64,000 bases of DNA, taken from assembly GCA_037046735.1 (NCBI GenBank), contig JBAOHC010000004.1:186001-250000 (forward strand). Reading direction: 5' to 3'. The notes under the pieces are model-generated. The model was given only the letters and a program-made list of their open reading frames with translations. It was not told the DNA's origin and did no database searches. Source of the stretch: JADKAV01 sp037046735 (GTDB taxonomy: Bacteria > Actinomycetota > Actinomycetes > S36-B12 > UBA10799). This document shows positions 1 through 9,740 of the stretch, piece after piece; the first letter of the stretch is position 1; every line of letters begins with the position of its first letter. Both the position numbers and the translations under genes were made by a program.

Positions 1-99
1 GCCGTCCATGAGGCGGGCGACGGTGGGTGGGCCGCCGGAGCCAGTTCACCAGGGGTCGAGGCCGAGCGCACCCACCTGATCGGTGGAAGTCCGTGGTCC

Positions 100-2316
100 T
101 CAATCGGGCAGTGGTGCCTCCACGAGGCCCCAGGACCGCGCGTATTCGACGGCATCCGCCCTGGAAGTGACGCCGAACTTGCGGTAGATGGACAAGACGT
201 GCGTCTTCACCGTGGACTGGGAGACGAACAGGTGCTCCCCGATCTGCTGAAGTGTGAGGTAGCTCGGCAGGAACTGCAGGATCCGCAGCTCTGTGGTGGT
301 GAGCGCGCCGACTGCCCCGCCATGGTCGGACATGTGTACAAGCAGTGAGTCGGCCTCGGCGAGGCCCTGCTGCCAAACTGGAGGCCCGCAACTCCGATGT
401 CATGTGTTCCCGGGCCTCCCAGATCAGCAGGCGCGCTGTGGCACCATCCCCGAGGAGGGCCGCCGCTCGTGCCTGACACAGCCGTCCGGAGACGGCGAAC
501 CAGACACTGATCGCCCCGGCGACGACGGTCAGGCGGCGGGCGGTGGCCAGCGCCGACGACGCAGCTGTCTTGTCGCCTACCAGCGCGAGCACCAGCGCCT
601 GCGCGGTCATCGTCAACGCTCCCGTGGCGAGCCGATCCAAGTGGTGCGCCCGGGTCACCTCCGCAGCCTCGGACACCAGGTGGATGCCGCGTTGGCGTTC
701 CCCCGCCTCCAGGGCCAGCAGCCCCATCCACGACTTGGCGTTGGCCTCGATCACCGGGACATCGAGTGCTTGGGCCAGTGCCTCGGCCTCCAGCAGGCTC
801 TCGATCCCCGCGGCGAGGTCCCCTTGCAGGCTCAGGGCGATCCCTTTGTTAAATGCGGCCGCGGCCCGGAATGGGTCGTGTGGGCTCAGGCCACCCAAGG
901 CACGGTGGCACAGATCGCGGGTCTCATCGATGCCCCGGGGGCTAACCAGGCCTTTCAGAACCGCGAACGTGGCGGCGTAGGGATCGCGTCGCGCCGCGTC
1001 GTGCCAGTCTGCGCCCGCATGCTCCTGCGCGAGACTCACCCATCGACGCATGGCGGTTGCGTCGCCTTGTTGCAGGGACGCCCAAGCGGCGGCCATCGTC
1101 AGCCATCGATCTTCAGCGATCTGTCGTTCGCTGAGTCCGGCGAGCCAGACGCGCAGACGGTCAAGAGAGCCGGACGCCACACATGTCGGAACGGCAGGCC
1201 AGATGATTCGGGACACAAGAGCGGTGTTGCCGGATGCCGTCGCATGCCGGATCGCCGCTTCCACGTCCCCGCGCGCGTCGAACCACACCGCGGCGCGTTC
1301 GTGCAGCCCGGCGATCTCACCGGGTGCCGCAGTCTGCAGTTCGGCGAACAGCTCCTCTACCAGCAGGTGGTGGCAGCGGTAGCGCGGCGGCTCGCCGTCG
1401 ACAGCGATGAGCAACTGAATGCTGCGGTGGAGGTCCGCAAGAACCAGTGCGGAATCCTCCCGTTGCAGTAGGGCGTCACAGAGCGGCCCGTCAACTCCGT
1501 CGAGGATCGAGGTCCGCATCAGGAAGTGCCGTTGATCCTCAGGGAGGGCCGCGAGCACCTGGGTGCGCAAATAATCCGCCACGGCAGCGATCAGACCCCT
1601 TGGTCAACTTCAACCTGGCGTAGGCGGACATCCCCTGAGCGCATACTCAGCCCGGTCAGGTACACCCCAACCGGCCAGCCCTCAGTGTGCTCGACGACGT
1701 CCGCGACTATCCACGGCTCCACCGGTGCCCCCAGTCGAGCGAGGAGTTCCGCGGCCTCGTGCATGTCGAAGGCGAGGTCGGTCGCAGTCACCTCGGCCAG
1801 CCGTCCCGTGGTCCGCAACCGCGCTAGCCAGGCCGGAGTCTGGCTGCGGGACAGCAGGGCGGTTGTCGAGCCGTCCGGCGTGCCTTCACAGACCACGGCC
1901 AGAACCTGCTGGGCGGGATCGGAGGTCACCAAGTGGGCATCGTCCACCACCAGAATGAACGGTTGTGAGCGGGTTTGAGCCAAGCGGCCGAGACCGGGCA
2001 GCAGGGTCGCCGAGAAGGCCGGCTCCTTGGCCGTGATGCGCGCTCGGGTCGCGTCCGCCGGCGGGCCAATCACCTCGAGGGCCTCGACGAGCGCCCGGGC
2101 CAACTCAGCGGGGTCATCACAGGCGGCGGTGACCCGCACCGTAACGTTCGATCGCTTGCTTCGGGCAGTCCACTGCCGGGCGACGGTGGACTTCCCCGAG
2201 CCGGCGGGGCCGCTGAAGACCACCACCGAAGGTGGGTCCGCGAGCAGACCGAGCACGCGATCGCGGTCGATTTCTCCGACCACACCCGTCGCAGCGGCGG
2301 GGGTAGTGCCTGTCAC
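100..2316 (-). CDS. ATP-binding LuxR-family regulator (MalT-like), frameshifted twice
   Basis: The N-terminal third (2316 down to about 1600) has a P-loop, GPAGSGKST, and a Walker B-like LVVDDAH, as in STAND-type MalT/LuxR activators. It ends early at 1591. The next frame continues without a stop to about 370 and reads as the family's middle region (LADYLRTQVLAALPEDQ-like, then YRCHHLLVEELFAEL, then TPR-like helices). The last 77 codons (333 to 100) are a LuxR helix-turn-helix (LTTTELRILQFL, STVKTHVLSIYRKF). So there is one gene of about 738 codons with breaks at the CCCC run 1596-1599 and at 361-385. I chose the GTG at 2316 because the longer frame overlaps the divergent gene; there is no good ribosome site. 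Its target is unknown. It could be a sequencing artefact or a pseudogene. Confidence 0.8.
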
Positions 2317-2458
2317 TTGGCCAGTGTAGGAGAGCGGCGGTGGTCCGGCCCCGTCGAGACCGTGGGTAGATCCCACCGGTGGATCGCGATCGGCGAAGCG
2401 CGTTTCCTCCGGAACGGTTGATGCCCGTTTACGGGCGGGCGCTGCCCACACTCGAGGT

Positions 2459-3034
2459 GTGCGCCCATCGACTGCCCCAGCGCCCCTGACCCGAGGGCTC
2501 GATCCGCAGACCCGACGGATCGTGGCGATCGTCGTCGCCGGCTCCGCGATTGGCTGGTGGCCGGCATTTACCCTCGGCGTATATGGTGTGATCTTCTTCG
2601 AGCAGCATCTCGCCCTGTGGGCGGCCGCGACCAGCGCCTTCCTGGCCCTGATTCTGGTTGGCGGAACCCCGGTGCGCCGCCACGTCAGCACGTACGCACT
2701 CCTGGTGCCCTCGGCTTGGCTGGTGCTGCTGTGGCTCCTGCCCGTCACCACCTCCGGTCCCGCGCACTTTGCCCTCTTCTGGTCAGGCGTTGTCATCACG
2801 TTACTCGGCATTCCAGCACTGGCGGCATTCATGATCCGGCTCATGATCCCGGCCACGGAACATCTGTCGGGGCGTCAGGCATTGTTGGTCGCGGGTGTCG
2901 TGGTGGTCGTCATGGCGTCGGCGTTTCTGCTCGGTACCCAGCACCCGCACATGCTCAGCTGCGACGACTTCACGATCAGCGGGAACTTCGCGCCCAGCGA
3001 CTGCAACCCCGGTGCCGATGTCGAGACACCGTGA
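2459..3034 (+). CDS. Predicted multi-pass membrane protein of unknown function
   Basis: 191 residues from a GTG start. There are about five hydrophobic segments (roughly residues 22-38, 39-56, 57-67 to 90, 95-120 and 138-156) and a short polar, Cys-containing tail (SCDDF...SDCNP), which may be extracytoplasmic with a disulfide. I recognise no family. It is divergently placed from the LuxR-type regulator, with a gap of about 140 bp, so that regulator could control it, but nothing in the sequence proves this. Confidence 0.65.
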   Translation: MRPSTAPAPLTRGLDPQTRRIVAIVVAGSAIGWWPAFTLGVYGVIFFEQHLALWAAATSAFLALILVGGTPVRRHVSTYALLVPSAWLVLLWLLPVTTSGPAHFALFWSGVVITLLGIPALAAFMIRLMIPATEHLSGRQALLVAGVVVVVMASAFLLGTQHPHMLSCDDFTISGNFAPSDCNPGADVETP

Positions 3035-3067
3035 CGTCGCTGCATGGCTGCTGTGGCTCTCGTCGGC

Positions 3068-3241
3068 TCACAGGTCCACTCTCAGCGCGGAGGTCCGGGT
3101 CAGCCCGTCGAAGTCGCGGTCCGCGTGCAGAAGGATGGCATCGTGGTCGATAGCCACCGCGGCGATCAGGCAGTCGATGAGACGGCGCACCGTGACACCT
3201 GATGAGCGGGCATCGCGAAAGAGGGCAGAGGCCATCTCGTA
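3068..3241 (-). pseudogene. C-terminal remnant of a VapC-type PIN-domain toxin
   Basis: The frame reads HYEMASALFRDARSSG, then TVRRLIDCLIAAVA, then LLHADRDFDGL. This is the conserved second half of VapC ribonucleases: the acidic residue in xxDCLIAA and the HxDxDFD motif. The N-terminal half with the first catalytic Asp is absent. Upstream of about 3241 the opposite strand carries a fragment of an unrelated duplicated surface-protein gene, so the toxin appears cut at that point. No VapB antitoxin is visible. The open frame runs on to 3343, but that extension is antisense to the duplicated fragment. Confidence 0.7.
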
Positions 3242-3245
3242 GTGC

Positions 3246-3690
3246 CGCTGCGGTCTTCCATCGAGGATGCGCAACTGGCCCTGACGGCAAGAGGCTTCCC
3301 GTTGGCCCTCTCCCTTGGCGAGGCAGCGCCGGAACCGCGCCACCGCGAACGTCCGCGCGCAGTCCGCTGGCGGCGGTCGGCGACGGCTTCACCGTGCCGC
3401 GCGGTCAGACGGCACCTTCGCCGTAGAGGTCCGTGCAGACGCCCCCCACGGGTCCGCGGTGTCCCGGATCACCGCACCTGGTGGCCGGTCGGTGGACATC
3501 GGCCCGGCCCGCGGCACCGCTGGTCCGGTCGGCGGGGTCGCTGTCGGCTGGCTCGGCGCTGCGGTCTCCGACACCACCTACGTCTTCACTGCGCAGACCC
3601 TGCGGCCGGCCGCGTGGCGCATCTCAGCGACGCCCGCGACCCGGCCATTGTTCGGGTCCGCACGGCCAGCACCGACACCTGCGCTGCAAT
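3246..3690 (+). pseudogene. Truncated copy of the downstream secreted-protein gene
   Basis: Two blocks of the neighbouring gene (3784-6127) recur here in the same order but without the roughly 800 bp between them. Block 1 (3246-3333) reads LRSSIEDAQLA...FPLALSLGEAAPE and matches 4351-4437. Block 2 (about 3345-3680) reads TFAVEVRAD, GGRSVDIGPA, WLGAAVSDTTYVF and matches about 5248-5585. The reading frame changes between the blocks, there is no start codon or signal peptide, and the 3' part is lost after about 3690. It is a non-functional paralog fragment that abuts the VapC remnant. Confidence 0.65.
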
Positions 3691-4350
3691 GGCCAAGCCA
3701 GCTGTGCGCCAGACGCGTCGCCCGGGAGCGGGCGAGGTCTGCGGTAACCGCAAAGAGGAAGGCCAGCGACGCAATTCTGGAATGGATGCTGAGGGACGAG
3801 CAGGGGGACGCGACGAGAGGGATCCCGTCCGAGAGAGCTGGGGAAGGCGGGCGCAGTACTGGCCCTGTTGGCGCCGCCAGCTGCGGCCGCCGGCGCCAAC
3901 ACCCTGGCAGGGCAGCGAAATCCCCGACTGCAGGCATCCTGCCCCTCGGGCTTCACATACGGCGAGCACACGTTCGCGGGATGCGGATCGAGGGGTGTTC
4001 GCGGGATGCGGCGACGGGTGACCGCCCTGACCAGCGGGCCTTCCGCGGTGAGCTGGAGTTGAATGGCCTGCTGGTATCGCAGGGCAACGACGAGTACAAA
4101 GCGTGGACCGACACCACCCTGCAGCGCGACGGGATCAGCTACGACCTCACCACCGTGGCACACCTCAAACGCTCAGCGACGACCCGGCTCTACCTCGACG
4201 CGCACGTCGCCGGGAAACAGGTCCGGTTCCGCATCTACTCCGGCTCCCTCCACCTGCAGGCGGCCTCCGGGCCGTATGTCCACCAAGGCGTGTCGCAGCC
4301 GGGCGGGACGATGGACATTCCTGTCAACGGCGCGGCGGCGCTGCTCGGAC

Positions 4351-4437
4351 TGCAACTGCGCTCTTCCATCGAGGACGCCAAACTCCAAGCGCAGCACACA
4401 GCTTCCCGTTGGTCCTCTCACTTGGCGAGGCAGCTCC
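4351..4437 (+). repeat. Direct repeat block 1 (second copy)
   Basis: About 87 bp with roughly 75-80% identity by eye to 3246-3333. The shared core includes CTTCCATCGAGGA and, further on, CTTGGCGAGGCAGC. It is coding in both copies. Confidence 0.7.
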
Positions 4438-5247
4438 GGAACTGCTTCGTCAGGAGACCGGCGAGGCGCAGATCCGTCTGGTGGATGGCGTCGGCATGCG
4501 CCTCACCGGCCAGCAGTTCCGGATTCAACGGATCGAGCTGCCGGGCATCGGTGGCATGACGGGGACCTGCGCATCGAGTACTCGCAGAGCCGGGATCGTT
4601 GGGGCGGGGACGTCAAGATTGCTATGGGGGAACTTTTCGGTGGGCAGGACTTCGCGTTTGAACTCGAGGTGGATGCCCAAGCCGGAGTTCCCCGCTACAT
4701 CCGGCAGGCGGTGGACGACATGAACTTCCCGATCGGGCAGTCCGGAATCTTCCACCAAGGCGCCCGGGCGGAGTTGGGTTTGACCGGATCGTCTGGGGAG
4801 CCGGTCACCGCGACTGCTGGGCCGCAGATCGCCGGTGCGGCGCTGATCGAGGTGGGCGGCGATCTGCGCCTGGTCTTCGAGCCGACGTTCCAGCTCGATG
4901 CGGTGGGGACCGCGCGTGTGCTGCCCACCGGGCCATCGTCACAGTTGGGCACCGGCCGTATCGAGTTCTTCTACGACGCAGAGGGTTATGTGCGGATCGC
5001 TCACCGGCAGCGCTACCAGGCGCTACTGCTGGGAGTGGGGCCGTCTGCACAGATCGATGGCGAAGGCTCCTACGCGACTGACCGGAACCTGTTCAACGTC
5101 GAAGCTGAAGCCACGGGTCGACTGGAACTGGGCGCGCTGGGCGGGTTCGACGTGGTGCGGCTGGGCGCCGCGGTGTCCACCAGGATCATCGGGCAGGACT
5201 GGGATCGCGGGATCAGGGTTCTCATGGGTTGTGATGATTGATCCCTT

Positions 5248-5585
5248 CACCGCGAACGTCCGGGCCCAGTCCCTGTCGGCGCTCGGCGACGGCTTCACCG
5301 TGCCGCGCGGTCAGCGGACGTTTGCCGTCGAGGTCCGTGCGCGGAGACACCCCGGCCCGCGCTTCCGGCTCACCGCGCCTGGTGGCCAGTCGGTGGACAT
5401 CGGCCCGGCCGCGGCACCGCCGGTCCGGTCCGCGGGGTCGTATCGGCTGGCTCGGCGCCGCAGCCTCAGACACCACTTACGTCTTCCTGCGCAACCCCCC
5501 ATCCGGCCGCTGGCGGATCTCCACAGCAGCCGGTGCCCCAGGCATCGCTGGGGTCCGTACAGCCCGCACCGCACCAGCGCTGAAG
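5248..5585 (+). repeat. Direct repeat block 2 (second copy)
   Basis: About 335 bp similar to 3345-3680. Shared stretches include GACGGCTTCACCGTGCCGCG and TCGGTGGACATCGGCCCGGC. It encodes the conserved part of the secreted protein around SVDIGPA and SDTTYVF. Confidence 0.7.
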
Positions 5586-6163
5586 GGTCAGGCCACCGTG
5601 CGCCCGACCCGCCGGCCAGGGGTGCGCGAACTGACCATCCGAATGAACAGTGGGCTGGCCGCCGATGACCGGCTCCTGGTGAGCGTCGTCGGACCCCGGG
5701 GCGCTGTACCGGTCGGGGTGGCAGGGCGGCGGTTCACCGCCACGTTCCTCGAGGCCGGTCTGACCGGGAAGCGGCGCATCGTTGGCCAGGTGGTCCGTGA
5801 CGGTATCCCACTGCCCGGGCGCACCGTGGTCCTCGGGCGGTACCGAGCCACCCTGCCGCCCGCGCCGCGTGCGGTGCAGATCAATCGGATCGGCCGCACC
5901 CCGTTGGTGCAGGATATCGGCGGTGGCCCGCCAGCGGTGCTGAAAGGCCAGACGGGTGGGCCTACGTCGTGCGCGGTTTGGGCCGCAACACGTCGCTGCG
6001 AGCCCCGGTGGGCAAGGCGGTGTCAGTGCGCGTGCCGGCACGCACGAGGGTGTCGGTGGCAGTGCGACCGGTCGTGGGCGACAGAGTTCTGCCCAAGACC
6101 GTCCTGGTTCGCACCCGCGTGGTCTGAACGGGGCCGACGCGTGCGTGACATGCCGGCTCCGCG

Positions 6164-7635
6164 CTACCCAGCAGGCATCAGCCTGATGTCGGGCCCGAGC
6201 GCCAGCGCGTGCACATCCTGCGTTGGCACACGTTCCGGCAGCACGATCTCGATGCCCGTCGCACCGAGCGCGCACGTGACCTGAGCGTCGCACCCAGTAG
6301 CCGGACCGCCGGCACGTGGTTCGCCGTGATCCCTTCAATGGTGAAGTCGCGCCGGCCAGGTAACCCGAGCAGGAGGGCGTGGACGCCCTGCGCGCCGGCC
6401 GTGAAGCGGACCTCGGTCTTCTCGGAGGTTGTCGTCTGCGCGTTCACCCAAGGCCTCGATCCGTAGATGGCGGCACCGTTGCGTCGCATCCACGCCCCAA
6501 GACCCCGCAGCGGTACCTGTTGTTCCTGCGGGATCGTGCCGTCGGGCTTGGGGCCGATTCCGATCAGCAGGTTGCCGTTCTTCGACACGATGTCGCAGAA
6601 CGACCGGATCAACTCAGTTGCCGTGACGATGTCCCGCGGGCGTTCATTTCGGTTGGCACCGAATGAGTGGCCTACGCCGCGTGTTGACTCCCACTTCCGC
6701 TGCTGGATCTCATCGAACGAGGAGTACTCGGGGGTTGAGAAGTCGTAATGATGAGCGGCCGGAAACGTCAGTGACTTCTGCGCGTCCGGCACGAAGCGCC
6801 ACAACGCCTGGATGATGGTGCCGGCGCCGCGTGCCACCGTGTCCCCGATGGCACCACGGTGTTCGGTCGGCTGCAGCCATCGATCGTTGATCACACCGTC
6901 CGGGACGTTGTTGTAGTAGTACGCGAACAACTCGGCGAGGCCCGCCCCGGCAGGCCAGCAGATGTCGTTCCAGAGCACCGATGGCTGGTACCGGTCGACG
7001 AGCTCTCGGACATGCGCCGGCGCATATTGCACGTACGAGGGTTCACTCGGAACAGCCAACATGGCGTCGGCCGGGTTGCTCAGCACGGCGTTGTTGTAGG
7101 GCCAGTCGTAACCGCCGGAGTAGTACAGCCCAGCTCGCATCCCTCGCCCGCGCACTGCCGCACACACATCGGCGACCAGGTCGCGTTCAGCGTGGTACCG
7201 ACCCTTCTTGGGATGAGGTGCGCTCGAGGGCCACAGCGTGAAGCCGTCGTGATGTTTGGTGGTCAGGACGGCGTATCTCGCACCGCTGGACTCGATGAGA
7301 GCCGCCAGTGCGTCGAGGTCAGCTTCGCGCGAGTCGCGATCGAACTCCTTCCGAAAGTCGTCGTACGTCGCCTCAAGGCCATAGGTCTCTCGATGGTGAC
7401 GCCACGTGGGGCTGCCCTGCAGCTGCATGCTGTTGAGGTACCACTCGGCGTACGGGTTGTTGAAGAGCATCGCCTTCGGTCCCTTGGCGCGAAGCAGTTC
7501 CTGGATGTCCGGGACCTGTGGGGCCCAGCCCGGCACCGAGTACAGGCCCCAGTGCAGGAATACGCCGAGCTTGGCGTCATCGAACCACGCCGGCCGGGGG
7601 TGTTCTGCCACGGATTCCCAGGTGCCTTCGTACAT
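6164..7635 (-). CDS. GH29-like alpha-L-fucosidase (one frameshift near the C-terminus)
   Basis: About 490 residues. Starts at ATG 7635 behind GGGGAGG. GH29 features include WFDDAKLGVFLHWGLYSVP (17-35), TTKHHDGFTLWPS (125-137), GLYYSGGYDW, and the probable nucleophile Asp224 in SVLWNDICW, followed by NLLIGIGPKPDG and the family's W/Y-rich end. The original frame runs to 6178, but from about 6293 the next frame reads DAQVTCALGATGIEIVLPE to ALGPDIRLMPAG and stops at 6164, a normal beta-sandwich end. So there is a one-base shift at about 6288-6293. No signal peptide is seen, so the enzyme is probably cytoplasmic. It would release L-fucose from glycans. Confidence 0.88.
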
Positions 7636-7933
7636 GGTGCCTCCCCGAGTTGACGTGAAACACCATCTTCTCGAACAAGACCCTGCAGTCTCGTGTTCGC
7701 GCACTATTCGCCCGTCGACGTCCGTTAGCTGGGCCAAGCACGGAAAACTCCAGCCGCAGATGGGCAGAAGGTGCGATTCGCCACGGCGTGTCGCGACAAC
7801 GAGTGCCGAATTCCTCAAGCAGGTCCCCATCGCCGTGATCATGTCCGACGACGGGGCTGAGATCGAAGGGGACCGGCCGATCGCTCAAAGCCATGCTGAG
7901 GATCTGCTGCGCCGCCTGGAACTGCCCTCGCCG
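7636..7933. other. Intergenic region with a dispersed repeat copy
   Basis: About 300 bp between the fucosidase start and the 3' end of the Ddn-like gene. It holds the fucosidase ribosome-binding site, the repeat at 7760-7812 and no convincing gene on either strand. Confidence 0.5.
7760..7812 (+). repeat. Dispersed intergenic repeat, copy 1
   Basis: Begins ATGGGCAGAAGGTGCGATTC and continues CACGGCGTGTCGCGACAACG to TGCCGAATT. It closely matches 49596-49649 and 17351-17405. The ends (TGGGCA and TGCCGA) are roughly complementary, so the element is an imperfect palindrome. Confidence 0.75.
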
Positions 7934-8428
7934 TCAGGCCTGGGGCTGGCCTCCGGACACCCTGCGCAGTCGCAGGCACTCTTGCACGCCGAACAGGCGC
8001 AGTGTCTGCAGCTCGGAATCGTCGAAAGAATCGGCGACTGAGTCCAGCGAGATCAGCGCGGGATCACCGACCTCGTACTGCCGGCCCTCGTGGGTGATGA
8101 CAGCGGAGTCTGCGGCAAGCACGTTCTTCACCCAGTCTGTGTCCGAGCCGTACACCAGTGCTACGACGAACCCATCCTCAGTGGGCACGGTACCCACGGG
8201 GGTCCGATACTGCCGACCTGAGACGCGGCCCTGATGATGCACAACGCCGGCGTAGGCGCCTGGCTGGCCTGCTGTCCGTAGTTGGCGGGGGTTGAACACT
8301 GCCCGGTTGATTCGCCGCTGCGTCTTCGTGATGACGGAGCCTTTGCGGCGCATCCCAAGGAACCAGACAACACCCAGAGTGAGGATTCCCATTACCAGCA
8401 GGCCGGTGATGCGGGTGAACCGTTTCAT
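7934..8428 (-). CDS. Deazaflavin (F420)-dependent nitroreductase family protein
   Basis: 164 residues from ATG 8428 (MKRFTRITGLL). A short hydrophobic N-terminus is followed by the split-barrel signature seen in Ddn-like proteins: GxxSGRQYRTPVGTVPTEDGFVVALVYGSDTDWVKNVLAA, then LAADSAVITHEGRQYEVGDP. Family members bind F420H2 and reduce nitro compounds, quinones or other acceptors near the membrane. The substrate here cannot be inferred. It stands alone between the fucosidase and a secreted protein gene. Confidence 0.85.
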   Translation of the reverse strand: MKRFTRITGLLVMGILTLGVVWFLGMRRKGSVITKTQRRINRAVFNPRQLRTAGQPGAYAGVVHHQGRVSGRQYRTPVGTVPTEDGFVVALVYGSDTDWVKNVLAADSAVITHEGRQYEVGDPALISLDSVADSFDDSELQTLRLFGVQECLRLRRVSGGQPQA

Positions 8429-8582
8429 GACGTGTCCCAACTGTTCCACCCCATACTACGAACTCGGCGGTTGGGACGTCAGGTCCGTTCCGCGACTCAG
8501 CCCGCCGCCACGATCTCGGCGACTGCCGGAACGCCGCAACAACGCAGCCTCCCACGTGTTCGTACTCGCGCGAGTCGCCTGC

Positions 8583-9588
8583 TCACATCAAGGTGACCTT
8601 CCCGGTCACGGTCACGCCGCTGTCCAGCCTGAAGGTGACGGTCACCTTGCCGGTCTTCGTCCCGCCAGGCACCGACATCAGAAGTCCGAACGCGCCTTCG
8701 GCGACCCAGCCGCCGGTGGCGACGATGCCCTTGGACCCGCGCTTGACGCTCACGGTTGCACGTCCGGCAGCCGGGCTCGTGACGTTGAGGGGCAGCATCT
8801 TCGACTTGTGCCCGACATCAAAGGTCTTGGGATAGACCAGGGTCGCGCCTCCCGAGGATTTGGTTGCCGGGGCACCGGCCTTGCGGATGTCCTTCGCGGA
8901 GATCTCCTCGCGGACACGGACGGTCTTGCACACCTTCTGCGTGGCCTGGAACTCGGCCTCCAGTTTCGTGTAGAGACCAGTCATCTGCGTGAAGGCTGCT
9001 CCGACGCTGGCCTGTTCCTGCTCCAGCGCGGACCGAGCCGCGAGCATTGCCGGATGGGTGGTGCACTGCTTGAAGAGCTCGCCGGCGTCCTCCAGGTTCA
9101 TGATGCCGCGGCCATACGCCGTGATCACATCGTTGAGCGCGGCCACATCAGCGGCAGCCGAGCCCGCTGCCGGGTCACCGGCGAAGGCCTTCTGCTGGGC
9201 GAACTTCAGCCGGTTCCAAGCCTCATTGGCGCGGTCGAGCGCCGGCCGCCCGCTGAACGACAAACGTTGCACGATCAGCTCGATCTCCATCGGATCCGCC
9301 GGTTGCGGCCCTGTCGAGTTCTCGTAGATCATGCAGCTGAAGAGCAGGTCCTCTCCGACACCAGCCATGATCGTGCCGGCCTCCGCCATCGCCGCCTGGT
9401 AGTCGGCGAACGCCTTGCGGAAGGCCTCGTAGCCGGCGGGCGCACGTTGGCCACACCACTCAGGGGTGTAGTTCGGGAAGACGGTCGAGATCGAGGTGTC
9501 GCACGGCTCAAAAGGGGGCCGCGGGAGCTCCGGCGATCTGAGGAACGAGAAGTAGTGCACTTGCGGCAACTGCGAGGAATCCAGTCAT
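8583..9588 (-). CDS. Secreted protein of unknown function (frameshift after signal peptide)
   Basis: The body (LPRPPFEPCDTSIS..., from about 9515 to 8583) has an alpha-helical middle (roughly residues 55-215, A/E/Q-rich) and a beta-rich C-terminal 90 residues (TLVYPKTFDVGHKSKMLPL). The obvious ORF start at 9569 lacks a leader. In the adjacent frame ATG 9588, behind GGGGGTGG, gives MTGFLAVAASALLLVP then QIAGAPAAPF, a good signal peptide. The two join if one base is changed at the homopolymer pair 9510-9518. The mature part has Cys pairs that could form disulfides. No family is recognised. Confidence 0.7.
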
Positions 9589-9740
9589 GACCCACCCCCT
9601 GGTTACCCCAGTTTACGCCCGCAATGGGCCACCCGGAAGTTGTCGTCGCCCGCTTGCGCTCCGCGGTGAGGGCGGCAACTACCTCACACCCGGCCCTGCG
9701 GCCAGTTAGCGTCAGAACCACTCACGAAAGGTGGTGCCCG

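Larger units (their letters stand above)
3784..6127 (+). pseudogene. Secreted/surface protein gene with five or more frameshifts
   Basis: Protein-like sequence moves through the three frames. Near 3844-3985 there is a signal-peptide-like stretch (AGAVLALLAPPAAAAGA, then CPSGFTYGEHTFAGC). From about 3990 to 4400: ELELNGLLVSQGNDEYKAW to LLGLQLRSSIEDAK. From about 4400 to 4560: EAAPELLRQETGEAQIRLVDG. From 4560 to 5241: DLRIEYSQSRDRWGG to IIGQDWDRGIRVL. From about 5242 to 5420: FTANVRAQSLSALGDG. From 5430 to 5950: WLGAAASDTTYVFLR to GRTVVLGRYRA. The last part ends RTRVV at the TGA 6125-6127. The product would be about 770 residues, beta-rich and exported. No family is recognised. The number of breaks favours true decay over scattered sequencing errors. 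Confidence 0.6.

Noticed and set aside
1..99. End of a gene at the window edge
   Set aside because: Short frames are open on both strands, but none shows recognisable similarity, so nothing is called.
2317..2856. N-terminal extension of the LuxR-type frame
   Set aside because: Antisense to the divergent membrane protein gene and not protein-like; the GTG at 2316 precedes the P-loop domain directly.
8292..9590. 432-residue plus-strand ORF
   Set aside because: Antisense to the secreted protein and Ddn-like genes; composition rich in Arg/Gly/His as expected for the opposite strand of GC-rich coding DNA.
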